NCBI RefSeq assembly: GCF_001751365.1
Contig: NZ_LJGT01000038.1
Location: 907,540 to 971,539 of the forward strand
Source of the DNA: Streptomyces abyssalis
GTDB lineage: Bacteria > Actinomycetota > Actinomycetes > Streptomycetales > Streptomycetaceae
Direction of reading: 5' to 3'
DNA length: 64,000 nucleotides
Shown here piece after piece: positions 33,168 through 42,268 of this stretch (position 1 is the stretch's first letter; every line of letters begins with the position of its first letter). The notes under the pieces are model-generated. The model had not been told where the DNA came from and made no database searches. It saw only the letters and a program-made list of their open reading frames with translations. Position numbers and translations under genes: made by a program.

Positions 33168-33190
33168 CGACGTCGGACATCCTATGTCCG
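33168..33190. promoter_or_regulatory. operator candidate 1 of the GntR/NanT divergent region
   Basis: It contains a perfect dyad, CGGACAT-CCT-ATGTCCG (33174-33190), preceded by GACGT. The 22 bases at 33168-33189 match the reverse complement of 33321-33342 at about 17 positions. It lies about 57 bases upstream of the regulator's start and is suited to autoregulation. Confidence 0.6.
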
Positions 33191-33197
33191 CGTGGAT

Positions 33198-33285
33198 GGG
33201 CGTACGGGCGTACGGGCGTACGGGCGGCCGGGCGGGCCTGAAGCCGGAACCGCCGGAAGGCCGGAAGGCCGGAAGGCCGGAAGGG
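33198..33285. repeat. short tandem repeats between the two operators
   Basis: CGTACGGG recurs every eight bases at 33200-33225 (three copies), and GGAAGGCC recurs every eight bases at about 33255-33283 (three to four copies). They form the spacer of the divergent promoter region. Confidence 0.8.
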
Positions 33286-33288
33286 GTC

Positions 33289-33318
33289 TTGCCGCCCTCG
33301 ACGGCCCGGCCCTAGCGT
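33289..33318 (+). promoter_or_regulatory. probable promoter of the NanT-like operon
   Basis: TTGCCG (33289-33294) and TAGCGT (33313-33318) are spaced by 18 bases. Transcription would begin near 33325, inside operator candidate 2, so a bound GntR protein would block initiation. Confidence 0.45.
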
Positions 33319-33320
33319 CA

Positions 33321-33347
33321 GGACATCAGACATCCGACGTCCGATGT
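33321..33347. promoter_or_regulatory. operator candidate 2 of the GntR/NanT divergent region
   Basis: ACATCCGACGTCCGATGT (33330-33347) is an 18-base palindrome with one mismatched pair. Together with the preceding GGACATCAG it repeats candidate 1 in inverted orientation. It ends eight bases before the ATG of the transporter. Confidence 0.62.
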
Positions 33348-33355
33348 GGGGGATC

Positions 33356-34870
33356 ATGACGACCGGCAAGAGCAAAGGCACCGCCTGGTACCGCGAGATA
33401 TCCCGGTCGCAGTGGCGGGCCTTCACCGCGGCCTGGCTCGGCTATCTGCTCGACGGCTTCGACTTCGTGATCATCACTCTCGTCCTCACCGAGGTGACCG
33501 ACGAGTTCGGCCTCTCCGGCGTGACGGCCGCGGCACTGGTCTCCGCCGCGTTCATATCCCGGTGGTTCGGCGGCCTGGCGCTCGGCGCCTTCGCCGACCG
33601 CTTCGGGCGCAGGAACGCCATGGTCGTGAGCATCGTCCTGTTCTCCACCGGTTCCGCGCTGTGCGCGGTGGCGCCCGCGTACTGGGTGCTCTTCGCGGCA
33701 CGGCTGCTGATCGGCCTGGGCATGGCCGGGGAGTACGGATCGAGTGCGACGTACGTCATCGAGTCGTGGCCCGAGCACCTCCGCAACAAGGCATCCGGCT
33801 TCCTGATCAGCGGATTCGCCATCGGAGCCGCGCTGTGCGCACAGGTCTACCGGTTCGTCGTGCCGGAGTTCGGGTGGCGTGCGCTCTTCGCCGTCGGCCT
33901 CGTGCCGATCGTGGTCGCGCTGTGGCTGCGGCGCGCACTGCCCGAGTCCGGGGACTGGCAACGGGCCCGCGACGCCCGCAGGGCGGGAAGCGCCGGGGGA
34001 GGGCCGCCCGACATGTTCCGCGTCCTCTACCGGAGCGCGGGGGCACGGACCGGCGCGGTGAACATCGTGCTGACGCTCGTGGCGTTCGGCGCCCTGCTGC
34101 TCGTCTTCGCCGGGCTCGTACACGGCGCGCTGCCGGTGACGGCGCTGGCGCTCGTGGTCACCGTGGTCTTCGTCTGCTTCATGGTCCAGTTCTCCGGACG
34201 GCGATGGCCCACGGGCGTCACGCTGATGATCGTCGTCTTCGCGGCCTTCCTGTACTCGTGGCCCATCCAGGCGCTGCTGCCCACGTATCTCAAGTCCGAT
34301 CTCGGGCTCGACCCCGGACACGTCGCGGACCTGCTCTTCTTCTCCGGCTTCGGCGCGGCGGCCGGCTGCGTGCTCGGGGGCTTCCTGGGCGACCGTCTCG
34401 GCACCCGCAGGGCGTACTGGACGGCCCTCGTCGTCTCGCAGGTGCTCGTCTTCCCGGTCTTCCTCGTCGGGGAGCGGTCCCTGGTCCTGCTCGGGGCGCT
34501 CCTCTTCCTGCAGCAGGTCTTCGGGCAGGGCATCTCAGGGCTGCTGCCGAAGTGGATAGGGGGCTATTTCAGGGTGGAGCAGCGTGCGGCGGGACTCGGG
34601 TTCACCTACAACGTGGGCGCGCTGGGCGGTGCTGTGGCACCCGTGCTCGGTGCGGCGCTCGCGCAGACGATGCCGCTGGGGACGGCGCTCGCGGTGCTCT
34701 CGTTCGGGCTGACCGCCGTCGTGATCGTCCTCGTCGCGGTTAACGCGCCGCTGCGCGCACAGCGGCTCGTCGCCCCCGGGCATGTGTGGGACACGGATGC
34801 CCTGGACGTCGTTCCGCAGGTCCCCGCGCCGGCGGTGCCCGGCGCGGGCAGGGAAGGAATGCCTTCATGA
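33356..34870 (+). CDS. NanT-like sialic acid transporter (MFS)
   Basis: 504 residues from ATG 33356 (GGGGG upstream). The sequence follows Escherichia coli NanT closely along its length, as far as I can recall that protein: [96 protein letters not shown] and [17 protein letters not shown]. It also has the extra central region that gives NanT 14 helices. The expected role is proton-driven uptake of N-acetylneuraminate or a related acid sugar. It overlaps the following lyase gene as ATGA. The substrate has not been shown in an actinomycete here. Confidence 0.87.
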   Translation: MTTGKSKGTAWYREISRSQWRAFTAAWLGYLLDGFDFVIITLVLTEVTDEFGLSGVTAAALVSAAFISRWFGGLALGAFADRFGRRNAMVVSIVLFSTGSALCAVAPAYWVLFAARLLIGLGMAGEYGSSATYVIESWPEHLRNKASGFLISGFAIGAALCAQVYRFVVPEFGWRALFAVGLVPIVVALWLRRALPESGDWQRARDARRAGSAGGGPPDMFRVLYRSAGARTGAVNIVLTLVAFGALLLVFAGLVHGALPVTALALVVTVVFVCFMVQFSGRRWPTGVTLMIVVFAAFLYSWPIQALLPTYLKSDLGLDPGHVADLLFFSGFGAAAGCVLGGFLGDRLGTRRAYWTALVVSQVLVFPVFLVGERSLVLLGALLFLQQVFGQGISGLLPKWIGGYFRVEQRAAGLGFTYNVGALGGAVAPVLGAALAQTMPLGTALAVLSFGLTAVVIVLVAVNAPLRAQRLVAPGHVWDTDALDVVPQVPAPAVPGAGREGMPS

Positions 34871-35850
34871 ACGCATCTCGGTCATCTCCGCAGACAGGCA
34901 CACGCACCGCGAGCGGCGGCGTGGTGCCGCCCGTCGTCACACCCCTCACCGAGGACCGCGAGTTCGACGTCCCCTCGTTCGAGCGGCTGATCGGCCGGCT
35001 CCTCGCGGCCGGCGTCGACGGGGTGTTCGTGCTCGGCTCGACGGGCGAAGCCGCTTTCTGCACCGACGAGTTGCGGGTCCGCGTCATCGAGGAGGCCGTG
35101 CGCGTCACGGCGGGACGCGTGCCGGTTCTCGCCGGCGTCATCGACACCCAGACGGACCGGGTGCTCCGGCAGCTCGAAGCCGCGCAGGAGGCCGGCGCGG
35201 ACGGGGTGGTCGCCACCGCGCCGTTCTACGCCGTCACCCACGCACCGCAGATCAGGCGCCACTTCGAGACCATCGGCGAGCGGGCGGACGTCCCCGTGTA
35301 CGCGTACGACATCCCGCTCTGCGTGCACACCAAGCTCGACCCCGGCATGCTCGTCGAGCTGGGGCTCAGCGGCGCGCTCGCCGGCGTGAAGGACTCCTCG
35401 GGCGACGACGTCGCGTTCCGGCGGCTCGCGCTGCACAACCGTGCCGAGGGCGGGCCGCTCACCCTCTTCACCGGGCACGAAGTCGTCGTCGACGGGGCGT
35501 ATCTGGCGGGCGCGGACGGTGTCGTGCCGGGCCTGGCGAACGTCGACCCGGACGGGTACGTACGCATGCACGCGGCCTTCCGCGACGGTGACTGGGCGGC
35601 CGTACGCCGCGAACAGGACCGTCTCGCCGCCCTCTTCGAGATCACCCGCGTCGCCGGGTCCGTCACCGGCTGGGGTGCGGGCGTCGGCTCCTTCAAGACG
35701 GCGCTCATGCTGCAGGGGGTCATCGCGCACAACCAGCTGCCCGAACCCTTCGGCGCCCTCGACGGCGACGACGTGGAGGCCGTCAAGGCGGTCCTCGGCA
35801 CGGCCGGGCTGCTTCCGCCGCTTCCCCCGCCGCCGCTGCCTTCCCGATGA
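34867..35850 (+). CDS. DHDPS/N-acetylneuraminate lyase family aldolase
   Basis: 327 residues; GGAAGGA upstream, and the ATG overlaps the transporter stop. It is a class-I aldolase TIM barrel: [13 protein letters not shown] near 50-62 (the GSTGE loop is the NAL-like variant of GTTGE), the Tyr of YAYDIP near 150, and the Schiff-base Lys of AGVKDSSGD near 176. Family members split N-acetylneuraminate, 2-keto-3-deoxy acids or similar. Coupling to a NanT-like carrier argues for a sialic-acid-type lyase, while KDSSGD resembles keto-deoxy-sugar aldolases, so the exact substrate stays open. The C terminus is a poly-Pro tail ([10 protein letters not shown]). Confidence 0.85.
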   Translation: MNASRSSPQTGTRTASGGVVPPVVTPLTEDREFDVPSFERLIGRLLAAGVDGVFVLGSTGEAAFCTDELRVRVIEEAVRVTAGRVPVLAGVIDTQTDRVLRQLEAAQEAGADGVVATAPFYAVTHAPQIRRHFETIGERADVPVYAYDIPLCVHTKLDPGMLVELGLSGALAGVKDSSGDDVAFRRLALHNRAEGGPLTLFTGHEVVVDGAYLAGADGVVPGLANVDPDGYVRMHAAFRDGDWAAVRREQDRLAALFEITRVAGSVTGWGAGVGSFKTALMLQGVIAHNQLPEPFGALDGDDVEAVKAVLGTAGLLPPLPPPPLPSR

Positions 35851-36011
35851 CCTGATGCCGACGAGTACGGGTACGGCACCGGGGCTTGTTTATCGGGCTG
35901 GCAAAACCGCCCTGCCAGGGCACCCTTCGCGGCGTACGCTTCCCGCGCGGCCGGTCCGTGATCACTGGTCCGCCGTGACACCACCGCGCCACGCACGGAA
36001 GGACCTTCGGG

Positions 36012-38078
36012 TTGTCGCTCTTCACGCGTTCCCTCTGGCAGCAGAGGAACAAGGACAAACACACAGAGAAGGGCACGAACCCCGGGAACGGCCCCAGCTC
36101 CGCCACGTCCACGGACGGGACCGGCACGGACGAGGTGACGGACGGGACCGGCACGGACGAGGTCACGGACAGGACCGCCACGGACGAGGTCACGGACGGG
36201 ACCGGCACGCACGCACGGGAAGGCGCCGGCACCTCCGAGGACCCCGGCGGCCCGGACGCCCCCGCGGGGCCCGGCGACGCCGCCGGTGAGAACGGCGGCG
36301 AAGGCAAGGGCGCGGACGACGAAGGCCCGCGCGCCGGACGGGCCACAGCCGCCCGCATCGCCGCGGGCACGACGACCGTGCTGGCCTCCGCCCTCGTGCT
36401 CCTCGCCCTCCTGCTGCCGAACGCGATCCCGCGCCTCACGCCCAGCGCCTTCATACGCATACCCGTGGAGGCGATATTCGGCACGGTCGTGCTGCTCGTA
36501 CTGCCGCCGCGGGCGAGGCGCTGGACGGCCGTCCTCGCGGGCACCGGGCTCGGCCTGGTGACCATCCTGAAGTTCCTGGACATGGGCTTCTACTCGGTGC
36601 TCGCCCGCCCCTTCGACCTCGTACTGGACTGGATCCTCTTCGACGACGCCCAGTCCTTCCTCAAGGACTCCGTCGGCCCGGCCGGCACCGTCCTGGCCCT
36701 GATCGGCGTCGTGGTCCTCGCGCTCGTCCTGGTCGTCTTCATGGCGCTGGCGGTCAGGCGTCTGAGCCGCATCATGGCCGAGCACCGGGCGGTGACGACC
36801 CGTACCGTCCTCGCCGTCGGGACGGTCTGGATCGTCTGCGCGGTCTTCGGTGTGCAGACGGGGAAGGCCGATGTGGACGTCGCCTCCAGGAGCACGGCTC
36901 TCCTGGTGCAGAACCGCGTGGACGCAGTCAGGGCCGGCATGGCGGACGGGAAGGCCTTCGAGAAGGTGGCCCGCGTCGACAAGTTCGACGAGACCCCCGG
37001 CAAGAAGCTCGTGCCGGATCTGCGCGGCAAGAACGTCGTCTTCGCCTTCGTCGAGAGCTACGGCCGCAGCGCCGTCGAGGACCCCGAGATGGCCCCCGGC
37101 GTCAACCAAGTGCTCTCCGAGCGGACGGACGCCCTGAACGAGGCGGGCTTCTCCTCCAGGAGCGGCTGGCTCACCTCGCCCATCTCCGGCGCCGGCAGCT
37201 GGATGGGCCACTCCACGCTGATGTCCGGGCTGTGGGTCGCGAACGAGCAGCGGTACCGCAGCGTCATGTCCAGCGACCGCCTGACCATCACCCGGGCCTT
37301 CCGCAGGACGGGCGACTACCGGATGGTCGGCATCATGCCGGGCGTCAGGCGGTCCTGGCCCGAGGGCAAGTTCTACGGCATGGACCACATCTACGACTCC
37401 CGTGAACTCGGCTATGAGGGCCCGTACTTCAGCTGGTCGCCCGTGCCCGACCAGTTCAGCCTGAAGTCCTTCGAGCGCCTGGAGCACAGCAAGGCGAAGG
37501 CGGACGGCAAGCCCCTGATGGCGACGATCATCCTCGCCTCCAGCCACAACCCCTGGTCGCCGCTGCCGAAGATGCTCCCGTGGAACAAGCTGGGCGACGG
37601 CTCCGTCTACAAGCCGATCCACGACGCGGGCGCACGGCCCACCGAGGTGTGGAAGGACCCGCACCGGGTGCGCGCGCAGTACCGGAAGGCCATCGAGTAC
37701 TCGGTCCAGAGCCTCACGGAGTACGTGGAGAAGTACGGCGACGAGGACACCGTGCTCGTGATGCTGGGCGACCACCAGCCCGTACCGACGGTCACCGACG
37801 GCTGGAAGAACAAGGACGTGCCCATCTCGATCGTCGCCCGCGACAAGAAGGTGATGGACAAGGTCTCGGACTGGGGATGGGACGAGGGCCTCAAGCCGGG
37901 TCCGAAGGCGCCGGTCTGGCGGATGGACAAGTTCCGCGACCGCTTCCTGACGGCGTACGGATCGGAGCCCGACACCGGGTCCGAGTCCAAGTCCGGGTCG
38001 GGGGCCAAGTCCGGGTCGGGGGCCAAGTCCGGGTCGGGGGCCAAGTCCAGGTCGGGGGCGGCACCCGGGTCCCCGTAG
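36012..38078 (+). CDS. membrane sulfatase/LTA-synthase-type hydrolase or transferase
   Basis: 688 residues from TTG 36012 with GGAAGGA upstream. The first 115 residues are acidic and repetitive (TDEVTDGTG repeats). Four to five membrane helices lie at about 118-140, 148-165, 175-195, 225-255 and 265-285, then an extracytoplasmic alkaline-phosphatase-superfamily domain: VVFAFVESYGRSAVE near 340, SWMGHSTLMSGLW near 395 (nucleophile loop, GHST), and VLVMLGDHQPV near 580 for metal binding. It would transfer or cleave phospho- or sulfo-groups on envelope glycopolymers. The C terminus is a Ser/Gly/Lys repeat. Freestanding gene. Confidence 0.85.
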   Translation: MSLFTRSLWQQRNKDKHTEKGTNPGNGPSSATSTDGTGTDEVTDGTGTDEVTDRTATDEVTDGTGTHAREGAGTSEDPGGPDAPAGPGDAAGENGGEGKGADDEGPRAGRATAARIAAGTTTVLASALVLLALLLPNAIPRLTPSAFIRIPVEAIFGTVVLLVLPPRARRWTAVLAGTGLGLVTILKFLDMGFYSVLARPFDLVLDWILFDDAQSFLKDSVGPAGTVLALIGVVVLALVLVVFMALAVRRLSRIMAEHRAVTTRTVLAVGTVWIVCAVFGVQTGKADVDVASRSTALLVQNRVDAVRAGMADGKAFEKVARVDKFDETPGKKLVPDLRGKNVVFAFVESYGRSAVEDPEMAPGVNQVLSERTDALNEAGFSSRSGWLTSPISGAGSWMGHSTLMSGLWVANEQRYRSVMSSDRLTITRAFRRTGDYRMVGIMPGVRRSWPEGKFYGMDHIYDSRELGYEGPYFSWSPVPDQFSLKSFERLEHSKAKADGKPLMATIILASSHNPWSPLPKMLPWNKLGDGSVYKPIHDAGARPTEVWKDPHRVRAQYRKAIEYSVQSLTEYVEKYGDEDTVLVMLGDHQPVPTVTDGWKNKDVPISIVARDKKVMDKVSDWGWDEGLKPGPKAPVWRMDKFRDRFLTAYGSEPDTGSESKSGSGAKSGSGAKSGSGAKSRSGAAPGSP
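36114..36209. repeat. 27-bp tandem repeat, 3.5 copies, in the sulfatase gene
   Basis: Units start GACGGGACCGGCACGGAC at 36114, 36141, 36168 (with two changes) and 36195 (partial). In frame, they encode TDEVTDGTG-type acidic repeats in the cytoplasmic N-terminal segment. Confidence 0.92.
37989..38060. repeat. 18-bp tandem repeat, four copies, at the end of the sulfatase gene
   Basis: AAGTCCGGGTCGGGGGCC recurs at 37989, 38007, 38025 and (with two changes) 38043. It encodes KSGSGA repeated four times in the C-terminal tail of the membrane hydrolase. Confidence 0.92.
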
Positions 38079-38276
38079 GGCACTGTGCACATCGGCGGGC
38101 CCCGGCCCGGCCCCGTTGACCGGCCGGGACGCCTTCGTCCACAGTGGCGTGCACTTCCGTCGGGGCGGCCCGCGCGGGTGCCCGGCGGGCGGCTTCCCCG
38201 AGGCCGTGCGCCCGTGCGTGCGAGGAGGACCTGGACGTGAACCGATGACCGGGCAGGCGCCGCGCCGGACAAGCGG

Positions 38277-40022
38277 ATGAGCGCCTACGCGGAGCGGCCG
38301 TGGCTGGACCTCTACCCGCCCGGAACCCCGGCCGGCATCGTCCCCGTGCACGGCACGCTGCTGGAGATGTTCAGGGCGTCTGTCGAACGCGCACCCGGCA
38401 CCGAGGCGATCCGCTACTTCGACGGCGTGCTCACCCTCGCCGATCTGGACGCCGCCTCCGACGCACTCGCCGTGGCCCTCGCCGGTCACGGTTTCCTGCC
38501 CGGGGACCGGCTCGCGGTGTACGTGCAGAACAACCCCGCCTTCGTCGTAGGCCTGATCGCCGCCTGGAAGGCGGGCGGCAGCGCGGTCGCCGTCAACCCG
38601 ATGAACAAGGCCCGCGAGGTGACGTACCTGCTCGCCGACTCGGGCGCGACGGCTCTGCTCTGCCTGGACGAGCTGTACGAGAGCGTGGCCCGCGACGTGA
38701 TCGCCTCCGGAGGCACGAACGTCGGCACCGTCGTCACCTGCTCGCCGCTGGACTGGCAGACGCGCGACGATCCGCGGCTCTTCCCCGACCCGGACGCCAC
38801 CAGGGCGACCGGCCGCCCCGCCGGGACGCTCGACCTGCTCACCCTCGTCCGGGAGTACGCGGGACGCACGCCCGAACCGCACACACCGGCCCCGGACGAC
38901 GTCGCCGTACTCACCTACACCTCCGGCACGACCGGCGTGCCCAAGGGCGCCATGAACACCCACGCCGGAATGGTCTTCAACACCTGCACCTACCGGGAGT
39001 GGATGGGCCTGACGCCCGACGACTCCGTCCTCGGCGTCGCCCCGCTCTTCCACATCACCGGCCTCGTCGGGCATCTCACGCTCGCGCTGCTGCTGCCCTG
39101 CCCGCTGGTGCTCGCCCACCGCTTCGACCCGGGAGTGGTGCTCGACGCGCTCCGCGAGCACAGGCCGACCTTCACCGTCGGGGCGATCACCGTGTTCATC
39201 AGCCTCTCGGCGGCCCCCGGCGCAGCTTCGGAGGACTTCTCGTCGCTGCGCGTCGTGTACTCCGGAGGTGCGCCGGTGGCTCCCGCCGTCATCGCACGGA
39301 TCAGGGAGGTCACGGGGCTGTACATCCACAACTGCTACGGCCTGACCGAGACCAACTCCCCTTCCCACGCCGTCCCGTTGCACACGGAGGCACCCGTGGA
39401 CCCGGCAACCGGTGCGCTGTCGGTGGGAGTTCCGGTCTTCGACACCGTCGTACGCATCCTCGACGACGGCGGCGAGGAGGTGCCGGTCGGCGAGACCGGC
39501 GAGATCGCCACCTACGGGCCGCAGGTGGTGCCCGGCTACTGGGGCAGGCCCGAGGCGACCGCCGAGTCCCTTCCGGGCGGTGAACTGCGCACCGGCGACG
39601 TGGGGTTCATGGACGAGCAGGGCTGGTTCTACCTCGTCGACCGCAAGAAGGACATGATCAACGCGGCGGGCTACAAGGTCTGGCCGCGTGAGGTCGAGGA
39701 CGTCCTTTACGGGCATCCGGCGGTGCGCGAGGCGGCGGTGGTCGGCGTACCGGACGAGTACCGCGGCGAGACGGTGAAGGCGTTCGTCTCCCTCAAGGAC
39801 CCGGACCACCGGCAGCCGGCACCGGGAACGGGCACGGGCCCGGGAGGGGCCACGGACACGGACGGGGAACGGGAACCCGTCACCGAAGCGGGTCTGATCG
39901 CCTACTGCCGGGAGCGGATGGCGGCGTACAAGTACCCCAGGTCGGTCGTCTTCCTCGACGAGCTGCCCAAGACCTCAACCGGCAAGATCCTCCGCCGCGA
40001 ACTGCGGCCGGACACCCGGTAG
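38277..40022 (+). CDS. AMP-dependent acyl-CoA synthetase/ligase
   Basis: 581 residues. The ANL signatures are all present: the P-loop YTSGTTGVPKG near 218-229, NCYGLTETNSP near 350, GYWGRPEA near 420, the adenylate-binding RTGDVGFMDEQGW near 437, VDRKKDMINAAGYKVWPREV near 455-475, and the catalytic Lys in PKTSTGKILRRELR near 565. It would activate a carboxylic or fatty acid as acyl-AMP and then acyl-CoA. A Gly/Pro/Thr-rich insert of about 30 residues interrupts the small C-terminal domain near residue 525, which is unusual. The start has no clear ribosome-binding site. Substrate unknown. Confidence 0.92.
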   Translation: MSAYAERPWLDLYPPGTPAGIVPVHGTLLEMFRASVERAPGTEAIRYFDGVLTLADLDAASDALAVALAGHGFLPGDRLAVYVQNNPAFVVGLIAAWKAGGSAVAVNPMNKAREVTYLLADSGATALLCLDELYESVARDVIASGGTNVGTVVTCSPLDWQTRDDPRLFPDPDATRATGRPAGTLDLLTLVREYAGRTPEPHTPAPDDVAVLTYTSGTTGVPKGAMNTHAGMVFNTCTYREWMGLTPDDSVLGVAPLFHITGLVGHLTLALLLPCPLVLAHRFDPGVVLDALREHRPTFTVGAITVFISLSAAPGAASEDFSSLRVVYSGGAPVAPAVIARIREVTGLYIHNCYGLTETNSPSHAVPLHTEAPVDPATGALSVGVPVFDTVVRILDDGGEEVPVGETGEIATYGPQVVPGYWGRPEATAESLPGGELRTGDVGFMDEQGWFYLVDRKKDMINAAGYKVWPREVEDVLYGHPAVREAAVVGVPDEYRGETVKAFVSLKDPDHRQPAPGTGTGPGGATDTDGEREPVTEAGLIAYCRERMAAYKYPRSVVFLDELPKTSTGKILRRELRPDTR

Positions 40023-40152
40023 TGCGCCCCAGCCCCACGGCCTGAGAGAACCTCCGCGACCCGGCCATGCCGCGGTGCACCCGTGGCGTGCTAGCTTTTG
40101 GTCACTCGCCCAAGACGATTGTCCAATGCCGGTCCCGGTTGGAGGGCTTCCC

Positions 40153-41091
40153 ATGTCCCGTGGCTACAAGAGCTTCGCCTCCCGCAGACGTGCCGAACTC
40201 AGCTCCGGCGGCACCCTCGTCACCACTCGCGCCGGAACCGTCGAGTACGCCGAACTCGGCCCGTACTCGGGCCTGCCGGTCCTGTTCTTCCCCGGCGGCC
40301 TCGCCGGCCACGACCAGACCCGGCTTCTCTCCCCGCTCGCCGCAGCGGGATGCCGCGTCATCGGGTGGTCCCGGCCGGGATATCTGCGTACGCCCCTGAC
40401 GACCGGAAGCAGCTTCGCCGAGCAGGCCGACGCCGCGGCCGCGCTGCTCGACGAACTCGGCGTCCCGGCCGCGGTGGCCTACGGGATCAGTGGCGGCGGG
40501 CCCATGGCCATCGAGTTCGCACGCCGGCATCCCGCGATGACGCGGGGCCTGGTGCTGGAGTCGGCCGTGAGCCGACGCTACGCACCGAAGATCTCGCCCC
40601 TGGCCAGGGCGCTCTTCCTCACGCCCCGCGGCGCGTGGCTGACCACGCGTTTCGCACGCCGCCGGCCACGCGCGTACGCGGCGGGGTTCGTCCGCCAGGA
40701 ATCGACGCTCGACCGCCGGAGAAGGCGGCAGGTCGTCGAGTGGATACTCGCCGACAGCGGGCGCCGCACGATTCTGCAGGCCGTCACGGACCTGATCACT
40801 CCGTACGAGGACCGTGCCGCGGGTTCGGAGAACGACCTGCGCCGTTGGGCCGCGCTCGACGATTCACTCACCGCCGGCGTCCGCTGCCCCACCCTCGTCC
40901 TCCACGGGAGCCACGACGGGGACGTCGACCCCGCGCACGCGCGCCACTCCGCCGCCACCATCCCGGACGCGCGGCTGCACATCGTCGAAGAGGGCTGGCA
41001 TCTGCTGCCGCTCTCGATGGGCGGCGGATCGGCGTACGAGGCGACGTGCGCCTTCCTCGGCATCGACTCCACGGGGCGGACGGACCGGTGA
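40153..41091 (+). CDS. alpha/beta hydrolase
   Basis: 312 residues from ATG 40153, chosen because GGAGGG lies seven bases upstream; the frame extends 26 residues further. The nucleophile motif YGISGGGPMA places Ser near 115, the acid is in LHGSHDGDVDP near 260, and the base is in EEGWHLLPLS near 290. There is an oxyanion FFPGGLAGHD near 45-54 and a helical cap (about 140-220) rich in Arg. Soluble, substrate unknown. It follows the acyl-CoA synthetase on the same strand after 130 bases. Confidence 0.88.
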   Translation: MSRGYKSFASRRRAELSSGGTLVTTRAGTVEYAELGPYSGLPVLFFPGGLAGHDQTRLLSPLAAAGCRVIGWSRPGYLRTPLTTGSSFAEQADAAAALLDELGVPAAVAYGISGGGPMAIEFARRHPAMTRGLVLESAVSRRYAPKISPLARALFLTPRGAWLTTRFARRRPRAYAAGFVRQESTLDRRRRRQVVEWILADSGRRTILQAVTDLITPYEDRAAGSENDLRRWAALDDSLTAGVRCPTLVLHGSHDGDVDPAHARHSAATIPDARLHIVEEGWHLLPLSMGGGSAYEATCAFLGIDSTGRTDR

Positions 41092-41126
41092 GCGCCGGGA
41101 CGGACGGGGGCGGAGGTCTCGGGCGC

Positions 41127-42083
41127 TCAGTCGTCCGGAGCCAGCGCCACCCACACCTGCCCGCGCGCGAAGGGCAGCCGCTTGCCGTCGGCGTCCGTGA
41201 ACTCCGTGCCGTCGCTCTCCGACGGACGCTTCCAGCGGGCCTCGTACTCCTTGCCGTCCCGGAGCACCAGGGCACGCCCCGAGCCCACCGTCTCGGTGAG
41301 CGGGGAGGCGCTGTCGCTGATCTGCACGTACTGGACCACCACCGTGGCGGCCTCCAGCCGCCCGGCGTCCGTCGTACTGGCCGGCCGGCCGTCCATCGAG
41401 ACCAGCCAGCGCTTCTTCTCCGCCGACCAGTCGAAGGAGTACCGCGCTGCCTGGAATTCGACGGTGCGCCCCCGCGTCTTCCGCCCGCCGGCCGGCGCGG
41501 ACCCGAAGCGGAAGCCGATGTCGCCGGGCGCCCCGACGTCGGAGGCGGCGTCCGAGTCCAGGGCACGGCCCGGGCGCAGATAGAGGTTGTGGGGAGCGGG
41601 TCTGTCCCCTTTCCGTACGTACGCCTCCCGTACACGCCCCGGGAACAGCGCGGCCAGCGGCGCGGACTCCACCTTGAGCCGCACCTCGGAGGAGGCGCCG
41701 GAGTAGGCGAGGCCCGGATGGTCGAACTGGCGCAGCAGCTCCAGGTCGGACTCGCGGGCGCTGCGCACCGGGCCGACGAGCGAGGGAAGGCTGGAGGCGA
41801 AGACGGCCACTATGCGGGTGAGACCGGCCTCGACCTGCTCGATGTAGACGATGTCCGCCTTCTGCAGGCCGGTGTGCGGCCGGGCGGCCTCGACGTTGTC
41901 GATCTTCACGGCGAGCACCTTCTCGCCGGCGCCCACCCGGCCCGTGAACGGCGAGCGCTCCCCGTCGCCGTCGCCTCCACCCCCGCCGCCTCCGCCCCCG
42001 TCACCGTTGCCGTTGCAGGCGGCCGTCAGCAGCGACAGCCCCGCCGTCAGCAGCACCGTCCGGCGCGATCCCGTCCACTCCAT
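41127..42083 (-). CDS. DUF3048 domain lipoprotein
   Basis: 318 residues; GGGAGG lies eight bases before the ATG. The lipobox LLTAAC gives a lipid-anchored protein with Cys 23, followed by a polyglycine tract. The DUF3048 domain begins SPFTGRVGAGEKVLAVKIDN and continues ARPHTGLQKADIVYIEQVEAG, VGPVRSARESDLELLRQF and APHNLYLRP. Function is not established (YerB-like). A second DUF3048 protein is at 55414-56445 with the same signature blocks, so the two are paralogues. Confidence 0.9.
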   Translation of the reverse strand: MEWTGSRRTVLLTAGLSLLTAACNGNGDGGGGGGGGGDGDGERSPFTGRVGAGEKVLAVKIDNVEAARPHTGLQKADIVYIEQVEAGLTRIVAVFASSLPSLVGPVRSARESDLELLRQFDHPGLAYSGASSEVRLKVESAPLAALFPGRVREAYVRKGDRPAPHNLYLRPGRALDSDAASDVGAPGDIGFRFGSAPAGGRKTRGRTVEFQAARYSFDWSAEKKRWLVSMDGRPASTTDAGRLEAATVVVQYVQISDSASPLTETVGSGRALVLRDGKEYEARWKRPSESDGTEFTDADGKRLPFARGQVWVALAPDD

Positions 42084-42268
42084 GGCGCCCGCCTCCCTCA
42101 TTGCGCTCCCGGGTGAGGTGAGCGTTCCCCGAAGGCGGGCGCCCACGGCATGCGGCGCTGAATAAATGTCCGGATGGGCGCCCGGGCGGGTCGGGGCACC
42201 CTCGGGCCGATGGCTGGCCGACCCGGCGGACCGGGCGGACGGTGGCCGCCGCCCGCCCGGACGCGGCG

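Noticed and set aside
36114..36209. Regular repeats that could suggest a CRISPR array
   Set aside because: The 27-bp units are contiguous without spacers and are in frame in a protein-coding region.
35226..39809. A 1,527-codon open frame on the minus strand
   Set aside because: It is antisense to the aldolase, sulfatase and acyl-CoA synthetase genes, which all have domains and ribosome-binding sites. Its sequence is repetitive and unlike any protein family.
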